Notes: a model not told the origin generated them from the sequence alone. A stretch of 64,000 nucleotides of DNA from Paraburkholderia edwinii (GCF_019428685.1 NZ_CP080095.1:1302001-1366000), one strand, 5' to 3'. Counted from the first letter of the stretch, positions 29,198 through 39,362 are shown. Translations and numbers: made by a program.

Positions 29198-30193
29198 ATG
29201 AACAAGTCGTCCTTTGTCTCCCCGGACCTGTCGTCCGAACGCCCGCAGCCGCTCTCGGGCAACGTGATGCCCCGATGCGGCGGCATCACCACGATGATGC
29301 GTTTGCCTAATGCGGGCTCTCCGCAAGGGCTCGACGCGTGTTTCGTCGGCGTGCCGTTCGATCTCGGCACGTCGAACCGCACCGGCGCGCGCTTCGGGCC
29401 GCGCCAGATCCGCAGCGAATCGGTGCTGCTGCGGCCATACAACATGGCCACCCGCGCCGCGCCGTTCGATTCGCTGCGAGTCGCCGACATCGGCGACGTC
29501 GCGATCAACCCCTACAACCTGCACGATTCGATCGCACGCATCGAAACCGCTTACGACGAAATCCTCGCGCACGGCGTCAAGCCGGTCACGCTCGGCGGCG
29601 ACCATACGATCGCGCTGCCGATCCTGCGCGCGATGCATCGACAGCACGGCAAGCTCGCGCTGATTCACGTCGACGCGCACGCGGACGTCAACGACACGAT
29701 GATGGGCGAGAAGATCGCGCACGGCACGCCGTTCAGGCGCGCCGTCGAAGAGGGTTTGCTCGACTGCGAGCGGGTCGTGCAGATCGGCCTGCGCGGCACC
29801 GGCTATGCAGCCGAAGACTTCGACTGGTGCCGCGACCAAGGTTTCGAGGTGGTGCAGGCGGAAGCCTGCTGGAACCAGTCGCTCGCGCCGCTGATGGCAC
29901 GCGTGCGCGAACGGATCGGCGCTGCGCCGGTGTATATCACCTTCGATATCGACGGGATCGACCCGGCCTTTGCGCCCGGCACCGGCACGCCGGAGATCGC
30001 GGGGTTGACCGTGCCCCAGGCGCTCGAGATTATTCGCGGCGCGCGTGGGCTCAATGTGGTCGGCGCGGATCTCGTCGAAGTCGCGCCGCCGTACGACCCA
30101 TTCGGCACGACGGCGCTGCTGGGTGCGAATCTCGCGTTTGAATTGCTGTGCGTGCTGCCCGGCGTTGAGTATCGGGCGGCGCGCGGGCGCTGA
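29198..30193 (+). CDS. speB: Agmatinase-family ureohydrolase (agmatinase or guanidinobutyrase)
   Basis: The product has 331 residues. The binuclear Mn site of the arginase/agmatinase fold is complete: GGDHTI, then HVDAHADVND and later SFDIDGIDPAF-like TFDIDGIDPAFAPGTGTPEIAGL. The N-terminal block NVMPRCGGITTMMRLP and GVPFDLGTSNRTGARFGPRQIR look closer, from memory, to pseudomonad guanidinobutyrase (GbuA) than to E. coli SpeB. Either way, the enzyme hydrolyses a guanidino group to urea plus amine (agmatine to putrescine, or 4-guanidinobutyrate to GABA). The start ATG follows the lolA stop by 55 bp with a weak ribosome-binding site. No transporter or regulator is adjacent to fix the substrate. 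Confidence 0.87.
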   Translation: MNKSSFVSPDLSSERPQPLSGNVMPRCGGITTMMRLPNAGSPQGLDACFVGVPFDLGTSNRTGARFGPRQIRSESVLLRPYNMATRAAPFDSLRVADIGDVAINPYNLHDSIARIETAYDEILAHGVKPVTLGGDHTIALPILRAMHRQHGKLALIHVDAHADVNDTMMGEKIAHGTPFRRAVEEGLLDCERVVQIGLRGTGYAAEDFDWCRDQGFEVVQAEACWNQSLAPLMARVRERIGAAPVYITFDIDGIDPAFAPGTGTPEIAGLTVPQALEIIRGARGLNVVGADLVEVAPPYDPFGTTALLGANLAFELLCVLPGVEYRAARGR

Positions 30194-30617
30194 TATGCGG
30201 CTGAAGCTTGCATGCCGTGCAAATCCATCGCCGGACAAAAATATTCGGCCGCTTCAATTATCCGCGTGTGCAAAGAGAAGCTCACTCGATAATCAGATGT
30301 CCGCGCCCCGCCGCAAGTCGTGCGGCAACCTGCTGCTCTGGTCAAAATTACTTACCCTATAAACGGGGCGCGACCCGATCGGCACTCCCCGCAAACGACG
30401 ATCCTTTCATCCATAATGTGGTTCGACAAAAATATAAAAAACTAAAAGTATTAGAAAGTTATTCAGACCTTCACGCCGGCCGCTCCTGCAATTAAACATA
30501 TCAATTACGAACACCTGAGCAGGCGGGTATTAAACAACCCCTTGACGATGGGCGCGCTTGCGAGCGCGCCTTTCGCATGCCTATTTGGGCCTGTTCTTCG
30601 CCGCGGGTATTCAACGG
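30194..30617. other. AT-rich intergenic region before the acyltransferase gene
   Basis: These 424 bp are much more AT-rich than their surroundings, especially about 30410-30540 with runs such as AAAAATATAAAAAACTAAAAG. No gene or RNA is recognised. The compositional shift, together with the acyltransferase behind it, suggests an insertion or a strongly curved promoter region. Confidence 0.5.
30551..30573 (+). terminator. Hairpin with T-run ahead of the acyltransferase gene
   Basis: The stem is GGCGCGCT (30551-30558) / AGCGCGCC (30563-30570) with loop TGCG, followed by TTT. It lies 45 bp before the acyltransferase ATG, so it is either the end of an upstream transcript or part of a leader. Confidence 0.5.
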
Positions 30618-31763
30618 ATGAAAGAACCGAGTTCCCATCGTCAGCACTACCATCAGCTCGATGCGCTACGCGGCGTCGCTGCGCTGTCGGTAGTGGTGAG
30701 TCATTTCGCCCTGGTTGGCCCGCTCGAGTGGGCCTCCCAGTCGCCTTTTCGCGTCAATTCTTTGGGTCATCAGGCAGTTATTCTCTTTTTTATATTGAGT
30801 GGTTTCGTTTTGACTTTGCAGTTGCGCTCCAGCCGAAGTATTTCGTATAGAGATTTCCTGGTCAAACGGATTTGCCGGATTTATTTGCCGTATCTGGTGG
30901 TGCTGGTCGCGACTTTCTCGATCGTGAACGCGATCGATGTAAAGCCGATCAAATGGCTGGGCGGCTGGGGTAATGAGGTGTGGAGTGGTCCGTTCACCGG
31001 CACGGAGATCGCGGATCACTTGCTCTTTATCGGGAAATACCGCGCAGGGCAGATGATTCCCGTTATCTGGACGCTGATCTACGAACTCCGGATTTCGATT
31101 GTCATGCCGCTTGTCGTCGCGTGGGTTGCGCGGGTCTCGGCGCGTACATCTATTACCGTCGCGCTGTGCGTTTCGATCGTGTCGTTCGTGCTGATTTACC
31201 TCGAAGGCGACGATCCGCAAGGCGCGAATTTCGGCGGCGACTGGCCGATGACGCTGCACTACCTCGGCATGTTTGTCGTTGGCGCGGTGCTCGCCGTGCA
31301 TCGTGCGGCGTGGCGCCAGTGGCTGATGAAAACAGGCGGTCTGCGGCCGGTGATGGTGGTCTCGCTGCTGCTGTATTTTCTGTCGCGCGCGGCGCTGTCG
31401 ATGAAGCTGGGTCCGGCCGGCCCGTTTCTGTACGACTGGCTCGTTGCCGCGGGTTCAGCGGGACTGATCTGCTCGTCGCTCGTGTCGGCGCGCTTTGCGT
31501 CGATACTCGAGAAGCGTCCGTTCGCGTTTCTCGGCCAGATCTCATACAGCCTGTACCTCACGCATACGATCGTGCTGTTGACGGTGATTCATCTGATGCC
31601 GTCTGCCGGCACCATGTGGCGCGCGATTCTGACCGCGGCCGTGCTCGAGATTCCGGTCGCGACCGCCATGTATCTTCTGATCGAGCGCCGTACGATCATG
31701 CTCGGCCAATTCCTGACCGCGCGTCGAAGTTCGAGCGCGGCGCGCGCCAATCAGACGTATTGA
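30618..31763 (+). CDS. Acyltransferase family 3 (OafA/YrhL-type) membrane protein
   Basis: The product has 381 residues with about ten membrane segments. The N-terminus HQLDALRGVAALSVVVSHF carries the conserved R-x(10)-H pair of acyltransferase 3, followed by FFILSGFVLTLQL and KRICRIYLPYLVVL. Near the end, the segment FAFLGQISYSLYLTHTIVLLTVI is the usual LG.iSYslYL.H motif. Members transfer acetyl or other acyl groups from the cytosol to sugars of O-antigen, exopolysaccharide, Nod factor or lipid carriers. No glycosyltransferase or polymerase gene is adjacent, so the acceptor is unknown. The frame runs on upstream to 30558, but ATG 30618 begins the family. The upstream AT-rich zone and isolated position hint at acquisition. 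Confidence 0.9.
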   Translation: MKEPSSHRQHYHQLDALRGVAALSVVVSHFALVGPLEWASQSPFRVNSLGHQAVILFFILSGFVLTLQLRSSRSISYRDFLVKRICRIYLPYLVVLVATFSIVNAIDVKPIKWLGGWGNEVWSGPFTGTEIADHLLFIGKYRAGQMIPVIWTLIYELRISIVMPLVVAWVARVSARTSITVALCVSIVSFVLIYLEGDDPQGANFGGDWPMTLHYLGMFVVGAVLAVHRAAWRQWLMKTGGLRPVMVVSLLLYFLSRAALSMKLGPAGPFLYDWLVAAGSAGLICSSLVSARFASILEKRPFAFLGQISYSLYLTHTIVLLTVIHLMPSAGTMWRAILTAAVLEIPVATAMYLLIERRTIMLGQFLTARRSSSAARANQTY

Positions 31764-31835
31764 GAGGCCGACTCAAGGGGCGCCGGCTGGTCGGGTCAGG
31801 GGGGGCGTCAAAGGCGTCGAGGGAGCCCGTCGAGA

Positions 31836-31854
31836 GGGCCCGCCGAGCGGGCCC
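31836..31854. terminator. GC-rich hairpin between convergent genes
   Basis: The stem is GGGCCCGC (31836-31843) / GCGGGCCC (31847-31854) with loop CGA. It lies between the acyltransferase gene and the convergent permease gene. There is no U-run, so termination is only probable. Confidence 0.5.
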
Positions 31855-31859
31855 GCGAG

Positions 31860-33182
31860 TTACGCGTACGCCTGCCGACGCGTCGACACGAACGCCAGAT
31901 AGCACAATGCGCCGATCGCAAGCGCCGGTAGCGTCGCCCCCAGGTTCGGCAGCCACTGGTTGATCGCCTGGTATGCGGCGATGCCGATCGCCCACGCGAC
32001 GAATGCGCTCACGTGCCAGCCCGCGGAGTAGCCATAGCGGCCCTGCGTATCGGCGAGCGCGGCGGTATCGACACGGCGCTTGCGTACGATGAAGTGGTCG
32101 ACGAGCACGACGCCGAAGAGCGGTGCGAACACCGAGCCGATCAGCAGCAGAAAGTTCTGGTACTTCGCCATCGGCACGGCGAGCGCGATCAGGGTGCACA
32201 GCGCTCCGAACGCGGCTGACAGCCAGGGCACGCTCGAGCGCGTCCAGAACGTGCCGGTCGATACCGCCGCCGAGTGAATATCGGCGAACGCGTTGTCGGT
32301 TTCGTCGATCAGCACGAGCAGCAGCGCGAGACCGCCGCCCGCCTGCGCAAGCGCCGTGGTGAGCAGCGCGTCGCCGCCGCCTGCCGCGAGTCCGTACACG
32401 GCGCCTAGCGCATAGAACCAGACATTCGCAATGCCGTAACCGAGCAGCGTGCCGCGGAACGTCTCGCCGGGCCGCCGGCCGAAGCGCGTGTAGTCGGCGA
32501 TTAGCGGCAGCCATGACAGCGGCATCGCGACGACGAGATCGAGCGCGACGCCGGCTGGCATCTCGCCTGTGCCCGGACGATGCATCAGTGCGCCGAGGTC
32601 GTGCTGGGCGAGCACGGCCCAGGTCAGCCAGCCGGCGCCCGCGAGCAGCAGCCAGATGCCCCATGTGCGCAGAAAGCGCCGCACGAACGAGAGCGGGCCG
32701 CTGATCGCGAGCAGCGTCGCGAGCACGCCGAAGATGACGGTCCACACGAGCGGCATCGACAGGCCGAACGCCTGCTTTGCGAGCGCGTCGGCGGAATCGC
32801 GCATTACGATCACCTCGAACGAGCCCCATCCGACCAGCTGGATCGCGTTCAGCACGGCGGGAACCGAGGCGCCGCGCACGCCGAGCGTCGGCCGCAGCGA
32901 CGACATTGCAGCGAGACCCGTATCGGTGCCGATGACGCCCGCGAGCGCAAGCAACACGACGCCGATCGCGGTGCCGATTGCGATCACCGCTAGCGCATGC
33001 GGCAGCGAGAGGCCGGGCACCAGCAGCGCGCCGGCCTGCGCGACGAGCAGGCCGATGCCGAGCGAGAACCACAGCGCGAATGCGTCGCCGGTGCGGAACG
33101 CTCGGCGGGCTTCGGGCACGGGTGAAAGCGGCGCGTAGGCGGAGCCGGTGTCAGTGTCGCCGGCAAGCGGTTCTTGAGCCAT
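31860..33182 (-). CDS. cytX: Purine-cytosine permease family transporter, CytX-like
   Basis: The product has 440 residues with about 12 membrane helices in the nucleobase:cation symporter-1 layout. It begins APLSPVPEARRAFRTGDAFALWFSLGIGLLVAQAGALLVPGLSLPHALAVI. The segments IQLVGWGSFEVIVMRDSAD and MPLSWLPLIADYTRFGRRPGETFRGTLLGYGIANVWFYALG match what I recall of CytX, the predicted hydroxymethylpyrimidine importer tied to thiamine salvage. CytX genes often follow a TPP riboswitch; the 180-bp leader here shows no THI-box, so the thiamine link is not supported by context. AGGAGGATCGACATCC precedes the ATG. A nucleobase such as cytosine or hydroxymethylpyrimidine is the expected substrate. Confidence 0.82.
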   Translation of the reverse strand: MAQEPLAGDTDTGSAYAPLSPVPEARRAFRTGDAFALWFSLGIGLLVAQAGALLVPGLSLPHALAVIAIGTAIGVVLLALAGVIGTDTGLAAMSSLRPTLGVRGASVPAVLNAIQLVGWGSFEVIVMRDSADALAKQAFGLSMPLVWTVIFGVLATLLAISGPLSFVRRFLRTWGIWLLLAGAGWLTWAVLAQHDLGALMHRPGTGEMPAGVALDLVVAMPLSWLPLIADYTRFGRRPGETFRGTLLGYGIANVWFYALGAVYGLAAGGGDALLTTALAQAGGGLALLLVLIDETDNAFADIHSAAVSTGTFWTRSSVPWLSAAFGALCTLIALAVPMAKYQNFLLLIGSVFAPLFGVVLVDHFIVRKRRVDTAALADTQGRYGYSAGWHVSAFVAWAIGIAAYQAINQWLPNLGATLPALAIGALCYLAFVSTRRQAYA

Positions 33183-33365
33183 TGGATGTCGATCCTCCTG
33201 TCTTTATTTATTCCGATGTTCCGGTGCAAACCCGGCGCCTGGCTCTGTGGCGCCGCCGCTTTGCGCGCGGCCGGCGAGCCTGTGCCGGAAAGGCGAGATT
33301 ATCGCAAACAGGATAGCGGAGGAACGTTTCGCAGAACTGTAGCTCGCAGGGCAGGCGAGTGAAGT

Positions 33366-36071
33366 TCAGCGTCTCGGCTCGTGCTTGTGCTGGAGCTGCT
33401 CGATTTTGTCCTGCTCATCGCTGAGGCGTTTCCATACCGAATCCGAAACGCGAAAGTAGCCCTTATCGGCGGATGCCGGCGACGTTGGGTTCACCGTACT
33501 GTATGTCGCATGACCGGTCTTCGGATCGATATCGGCACTCCACACAGGCGTACCGTCCAGCTTACGGATTTCGAGCCGATCGGGGCTGATTGCCGTCGCG
33601 TAATACCCGTCCCTGAACAGCCATGCCGCGTTGTTTTGCGATAGTGCTTTCGCGATGCTGCCTGCGCTCGCGCCTGACGAGCCGCTCGCGTCGCGAGGCG
33701 CGGACTGCGTCAGATGGTCCCGCAGCACGGAGGACATGTCAACCGCAGGCGCGCCGGGAAGATGCGTGATGAAGTTCGTCGCGCCTTGCGGAAGCGCCAC
33801 GTCCGGATCCTGTTCGAACTCGTAGAGCTGGGTACGGTTGGCCACGTTGCTATCCGTATAGGTATAGAGGTTCGTGACAGGCAACGACGCACGCTGTCCG
33901 CGGCTATCGAGCACGTCCCAGTTCGAATACTGATCCTGCGGAATCGCGCTGACGTAGGCGGTTTTGTCCATGCCACCGTCCGTCAGGTATTTGCCGTCCT
34001 CCTTGTGTTTCAGATAGACGCCGACGCGTTCGAACACGCCGTTTGTATTGTTGGGATCGGACGGAATCGAACTCAGATAGGCGTAGCCCTTGCTGTCGAT
34101 GCGCAGGACCTTGCTTGCGTCGCTTGCGAGATGGAAGCGCCCGTCATCGCCGATTGCGAAGCTGTCTTTCGCAGCCTCGCCATACGACGATGCAATCCCT
34201 GAATAGATGTACCCATCGGGCGTGTACGCATAGAGGCGCGTGTTCGTGCCGCTTGCCTCTGAGCGCAGTTTCAATGGGCCGCGATAGTCGAGCCCTTGTG
34301 CTTGCCGATCAGTCAGATCATGGATCTTCGACAGGGCCCGGTGATAGAACTCCGCATTGGACTGGGCCGGATCCTGCTTCGGGCCATACACTTGCTTGTT
34401 CTCGAACGGGTATGCCGTGGCAAAGGGCCGATGCGTGTCGTCGCTCCATGCCGGGCTGCCGACCGGAAAGTTCGCGAGTTGCGCCTGAGCGCGGGCCATG
34501 CTTGTGCGGTCGTATACGTCCCATCGGTAAGCGGCATTGGGCACATAAGGGCCCGCCTTGCCATCCTTCACCTCCCGGTAGCCGCGGATCTGCGTCCAGT
34601 CGATCCTGCGCATCGCGGCCACTTCGCGGTCTTTTTCTGAGCGCGCGTGGCTGCCGAGGCTCGCATTGACGTCCACCATATTCGGCGACGGTGCGATGTC
34701 GTAGATGTACTGGCTTTCGCTGCCGCGCCTGGTGTGCCCTAGCGCCGTATCGAGATCGCGGAACGTGGCGAGGTAGCCGCCGCGGTCGAGCTGGCCGTTT
34801 GCGACGTCGAAATTGTGCACATCGAGATTGACCTCGCGCAAGCCAATGTCGCCGGTGTCGAAGCCACCGCTTTTTTTAAGTTGCGCGGGGGAGATTGCCG
34901 ATGGGCGATACAGTGCATGCGGCTGAAGATCGAGGTTCGCGTCACTTGAAGGGCTGCGCCTGAGATCAGTGTGCTGGCCCATCCAGATCGAGCCCGCCGG
35001 CGGGAGCGGATTGAAGTCGGGTTCCGGAGGAAGGCCGGGCTGGGCCGGCACGAGCGGCCGCCCGCCGGTCGCACCGTACTGCGCCTCGATGTCGGGCAGC
35101 GTATCGGCGAAGGAGGCGCTCGGCACGGCCGAAATACGCCTTGCTGCGTTGTTGAGCAGAAACGATGTGTCTGCCCATGTGAACCGGTCGTGCGGACCGT
35201 AGCCGTCGCGACAATAGCGGCTCAGCGCGCCGGCCATATCGTTAAAGCTGTTGTATTCGAAGGCGCCGTAGTTCGGGTCGTAAAGCTGATAATGGTCGGT
35301 CGAATAGTCGTCGGTTTGATGCATTCTTTGCACCAGGAGCGTATGGCCGTCGCCGTGCTCATATTGAAGGGATAGCTCGGCGAAATCGACCTGTTCACGT
35401 GTCAGACTTCCATTCTCGAAACCTAGAACGGGTGAGCCGAACCCCTCCCCGAGGCTTGCTGTGAGCTGCTCGGCATTCAGATCATTGTGCCCGGGCATTC
35501 TCACGTAGCCGGCAGGGGCGGATCTTGTTCTCTGGGTCTCCTGGAGATACTGGGACATATGCAGCGCGCCGTCCCTCGTTTGCCGGTTTGCAAAGAGCGC
35601 TGCCATGTTTCCCGTGGCGCCGATCAGGTCGGAAGCCGTGCCTGACGAGATTCGCTCCAACGCATAGGCAGACAGCCCCGCGCATCGACCCGCAAGGGCG
35701 CCTGGCTTCTGTGCCAGTGTCGACAGATATTCATAGTCGATGCCATTCTTTCGCGTAGCGCCCTGCGACAGCGCGGCAAATGCCGGGTCTTGCAAGGCCC
35801 TGGGGTCGGTGAGCAACGGGGGCGGGGGCGTGGTTGGAGCCTGTCGCTTTGTGATCTTGTGATCTTCCGGGGTCTTGATGGACGCTTCATGAAGCGTCCG
35901 GCCAGTACGATCGGACGATGTCGCGGCGCCTGAGGTGCGACGCGCTTCGGAGGGCTTACGCGCGGCAGGCCTCGGCGGGTATGGGCCTTGTTGAGGTTGC
36001 GTGGTTTCGTTGTTATCGGGTGCGAGCGGTGCGGCGAGGTAGTCTCGATGGTTTGCGGTAATCGATGTCAT
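33366..36071 (-). CDS. Large orphan protein with an enterotoxin-A-like ADP-ribosyltransferase segment and a C58-protease-like region
   Basis: The product has 901 residues with no signal peptide or membrane helix. Residues 1-95 are Pro/Thr/Arg-rich and disordered. Residues 105-300 resemble YopT/AvrPphB (C58) cysteine proteases: GRCAGLSAY (C130), GHTLLVQ (H243), YDPNYGAFEY (D265). Residues 387-501 align with the cholera / heat-labile toxin A chain: LYRPSAISPAQLKKSGG for LYRADSRPPDEIKQSGG, NLDVH, GGYLATF, YIYDIAPSPNMVDVNASLG for YIYVIATAPNMFNVNDVLG, and EVAAMRRIDWTQIRGYREV for EVSALGGIPYSQIYGWYRV. R389, H419 and E483 match toxin R7, H44 and E112. The STS serine is Ala435 and toxin E110 is Asp481. 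Residues 600-901 are beta-rich and unrecognised. GAGG precedes the ATG. The gene is monocistronic, less GC-rich than its neighbours, and has no B-subunit gene nearby. It is a putative toxin or effector; activity is unproven. Confidence 0.8.
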   Translation of the reverse strand: MTSITANHRDYLAAPLAPDNNETTQPQQGPYPPRPAARKPSEARRTSGAATSSDRTGRTLHEASIKTPEDHKITKRQAPTTPPPPLLTDPRALQDPAFAALSQGATRKNGIDYEYLSTLAQKPGALAGRCAGLSAYALERISSGTASDLIGATGNMAALFANRQTRDGALHMSQYLQETQRTRSAPAGYVRMPGHNDLNAEQLTASLGEGFGSPVLGFENGSLTREQVDFAELSLQYEHGDGHTLLVQRMHQTDDYSTDHYQLYDPNYGAFEYNSFNDMAGALSRYCRDGYGPHDRFTWADTSFLLNNAARRISAVPSASFADTLPDIEAQYGATGGRPLVPAQPGLPPEPDFNPLPPAGSIWMGQHTDLRRSPSSDANLDLQPHALYRPSAISPAQLKKSGGFDTGDIGLREVNLDVHNFDVANGQLDRGGYLATFRDLDTALGHTRRGSESQYIYDIAPSPNMVDVNASLGSHARSEKDREVAAMRRIDWTQIRGYREVKDGKAGPYVPNAAYRWDVYDRTSMARAQAQLANFPVGSPAWSDDTHRPFATAYPFENKQVYGPKQDPAQSNAEFYHRALSKIHDLTDRQAQGLDYRGPLKLRSEASGTNTRLYAYTPDGYIYSGIASSYGEAAKDSFAIGDDGRFHLASDASKVLRIDSKGYAYLSSIPSDPNNTNGVFERVGVYLKHKEDGKYLTDGGMDKTAYVSAIPQDQYSNWDVLDSRGQRASLPVTNLYTYTDSNVANRTQLYEFEQDPDVALPQGATNFITHLPGAPAVDMSSVLRDHLTQSAPRDASGSSGASAGSIAKALSQNNAAWLFRDGYYATAISPDRLEIRKLDGTPVWSADIDPKTGHATYSTVNPTSPASADKGYFRVSDSVWKRLSDEQDKIEQLQHKHEPRR

Positions 36072-36305
36072 TTGCCTCTGCGATAAAAAAACCGCATGTG
36101 TGGTGGAAACAGTTAGGAATCAGAACATAGCGTGATGCCCCATGGGTAATGAACCGATAGTCGCTTGATGCTTGCATGACGGGACCGCATCGCTGGCGGC
36201 AAGTGGCTGTCATAATGCCGGAACGATGAGACTGTCCCGAGGTTGCCGCGATGCAAGCTGCGCGGCCTGCGCCGCGCGAAAGCCTCGAATTACACCCGGA
36301 TCGCC
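36072..36305. other. Divergent region between the toxin-like gene and rarA
   Basis: These 234 bp must contain both promoters. A run of seven A (36083-36089) and AT-rich text lies just upstream of the toxin-like gene. No operator or promoter pair stands out. Confidence 0.4.
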
Positions 36306-37619
36306 ATGTTCGAAGAAACCCGTGCCAACGTTCCGCTCGCCGAGCGCCTGCGGCCTCGCACCATCGATGAAGTGATCGGCCAGAAGCATCTGCTGGGGCC
36401 GAACAAACCGCTGCGCGTCGCCTTCGAATCCGGCGAAGCGCACTCGATGATTCTCTGGGGGCCGCCCGGCGTCGGCAAGACGACGCTCGCGCGCCTGATG
36501 GCCGACGCGTTTCACGCGGAGTTTATTGCGCTGTCCGCCGTGCTGTCGGGCGTCAAGGATATTCGCGAAGCCGTCGAGATCGCGCAGGTGCATCGCGCGC
36601 ATGGGCGGCAGACGCTTGTGTTCGTCGACGAAGTGCATCGCTTTAACAAGAGCCAGCAGGATGCATTCTTGCCGCACGTCGAATCGGGCCTCTTCGTGTT
36701 CGTTGGCGCGACGACCGAGAATCCTTCGTTCGAGGTGAACAGCGCGTTGCTGTCGCGCGCGGCGGTGTATGTGCTGAAGAGCCTCGACGCGGACGAATTG
36801 CGCGAGCTGCTCGAACGCGCACAGCATGAGCTCGGTGGCCTCACGTTTACCGACGAAGCGCGCGACGCGTTGATCGGTTCCGCCGACGGCGATGGGCGCA
36901 AGCTTCTGAACAACCTCGAGATCGTCGCGCGGGCGGCGGCGCAGCAGAAGACCACGGACATCGACGGCGCGCTGCTCGGCAGCGCGCTCGCCGAAAACCT
37001 GCGCCGCTTCGACAAGGGCGGCGATGCGTTCTACGACCAGATCAGCGCGCTCCACAAGTCGGTGCGCGGCAGCAACCCCGATGGGGCGCTGTACTGGTTC
37101 TGCCGGATGCTCGACGGCGGCGCGGACCCGCGCTATCTCGCGCGCCGCATCGTGCGGATGGCGTGGGAAGACATCGGTCTCGCCGACCCGCGCGCGGGGC
37201 GCATCGCGCTCGACGCCGCCGAGACCTACGAGCGCCTCGGTACGCCGGAAGGCGAACTCGCGCTCGCGCAGGCGATCATTTATATGGCGGTCGCGCCGAA
37301 GTCGAATGCGGGCTATATGGCGTACAACGAGGCGCGTGCGTTCGTGGGCAAGGACCAGTCGCGCACGGTGCCGGTGCACTTGCGCAACGCACCGACGAAG
37401 CTGATGAAGGAACTCGGCTACGGTCACGAGTACCGCTACGCGCACGACGAGCCGGATGCGTACGCGGCCGGCGAGACGTATCTGCCGGACGGCATGCGCG
37501 AGCCGCACTGGTATCGGCCGACGCCGCGCGGTCTCGAAGGCAAGATCGGCGAGAAGCTCGCGCGGCTCGCGGAACTCGACGACGCGTGGCGCAGCGAGCA
37601 CAAGCCGAAAAAGAGCTGA
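36306..37619 (+). CDS. rarA: Replication-associated recombination protein A
   Basis: The product has 437 residues. The AAA+ core has [16 protein letters not shown], Walker [13 protein letters not shown] near residues 57-68, Walker [22 protein letters not shown], sensor 1 [20 protein letters not shown] and a C-terminal tetramerisation domain ([52 protein letters not shown]). RarA/MgsA (Mgs1/WRNIP1 family) works at stalled forks and single-strand gaps with SSB. ATG 36306 begins the conserved N-terminus. The ribosome-binding site is poor. It precedes serS, a frequent arrangement. Confidence 0.96.
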   Translation: MFEETRANVPLAERLRPRTIDEVIGQKHLLGPNKPLRVAFESGEAHSMILWGPPGVGKTTLARLMADAFHAEFIALSAVLSGVKDIREAVEIAQVHRAHGRQTLVFVDEVHRFNKSQQDAFLPHVESGLFVFVGATTENPSFEVNSALLSRAAVYVLKSLDADELRELLERAQHELGGLTFTDEARDALIGSADGDGRKLLNNLEIVARAAAQQKTTDIDGALLGSALAENLRRFDKGGDAFYDQISALHKSVRGSNPDGALYWFCRMLDGGADPRYLARRIVRMAWEDIGLADPRAGRIALDAAETYERLGTPEGELALAQAIIYMAVAPKSNAGYMAYNEARAFVGKDQSRTVPVHLRNAPTKLMKELGYGHEYRYAHDEPDAYAAGETYLPDGMREPHWYRPTPRGLEGKIGEKLARLAELDDAWRSEHKPKKS

Positions 37620-39047
<1,428 letters not shown>

Positions 39048-39115
39048 TCAGTGGACTGATACGGCAGCTTCTACCGGCCTTGCATCGTGCTCTTGTGCGC
39101 GATGTAAAAAGGGCT

Positions 39116-39144
39116 TGGAAACCGCATCCACCTGTTCTATAATC
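39116..39144 (+). promoter_or_regulatory. Sigma-70-type promoter of tRNA-Ser
   Basis: TTGGAA (39116-39121) and TATAAT (39139-39144) are separated by exactly 17 bp, giving a near-consensus promoter. It lies about 110 bp upstream of the mature tRNA, so a 5' leader would be removed by RNase P. Confidence 0.75.
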
Positions 39145-39259
39145 TTCGCTTCGCCAAGCAGCGACCCGCTTGGTGAGGCGGCTGGTGAAGCGTCCAAGTA
39201 GCTCTCAGGTATTGGCTTGAAGCGCTGCAAAGGCCGCTTCGAGCTTCCGCAGAATCCAA

Positions 39260-39350
39260 GGAAAGGTGGCAGAGAGGTCGAATGCGCCGGACTCGAAATC
39301 CGGTGTACGGTTATACCGTACCGTGGGTTCGAATCCCACCCTTTCCGCCA
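39260..39350 (+). tRNA. tRNA-Ser(CGA)
   Basis: This is a 91-nt class II tRNA with encoded CCA. Acceptor GGAAAGG (39260-39266) pairs with CCTTTCC (39340-39346), then G-CCA. The anticodon stem is CCGGA/TCCGG with loop CTCGAAA, so the anticodon is CGA (39294-39296), reading UCG. A long variable arm (TGTACGG-TTATA-CCGTACC region) and T-loop GGTTCGAATCC are present. Recognised by SerRS through the long variable arm. Confidence 0.96.
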
Positions 39351-39362
39351 GGTATTAAAGTG

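Noticed and set aside
31696..33072. 458-codon minus-strand frame overlapping the permease gene
   Set aside because: Arg-rich shadow in another frame; the permease frame gives twelve clean membrane helices.
33183..33365. TPP riboswitch expected before a cytX gene
   Set aside because: I read both strands for the THI-box core (CTGAGA ... CTGATCTGG) and it is absent. Only an AGGAGG ribosome-binding site is seen.
33366..36305. B-subunit or immunity gene partner for the toxin-like protein
   Set aside because: Both flanks are occupied by a permease gene and rarA, and no small exported OB-fold or immunity-like frame with a ribosome-binding site is present.
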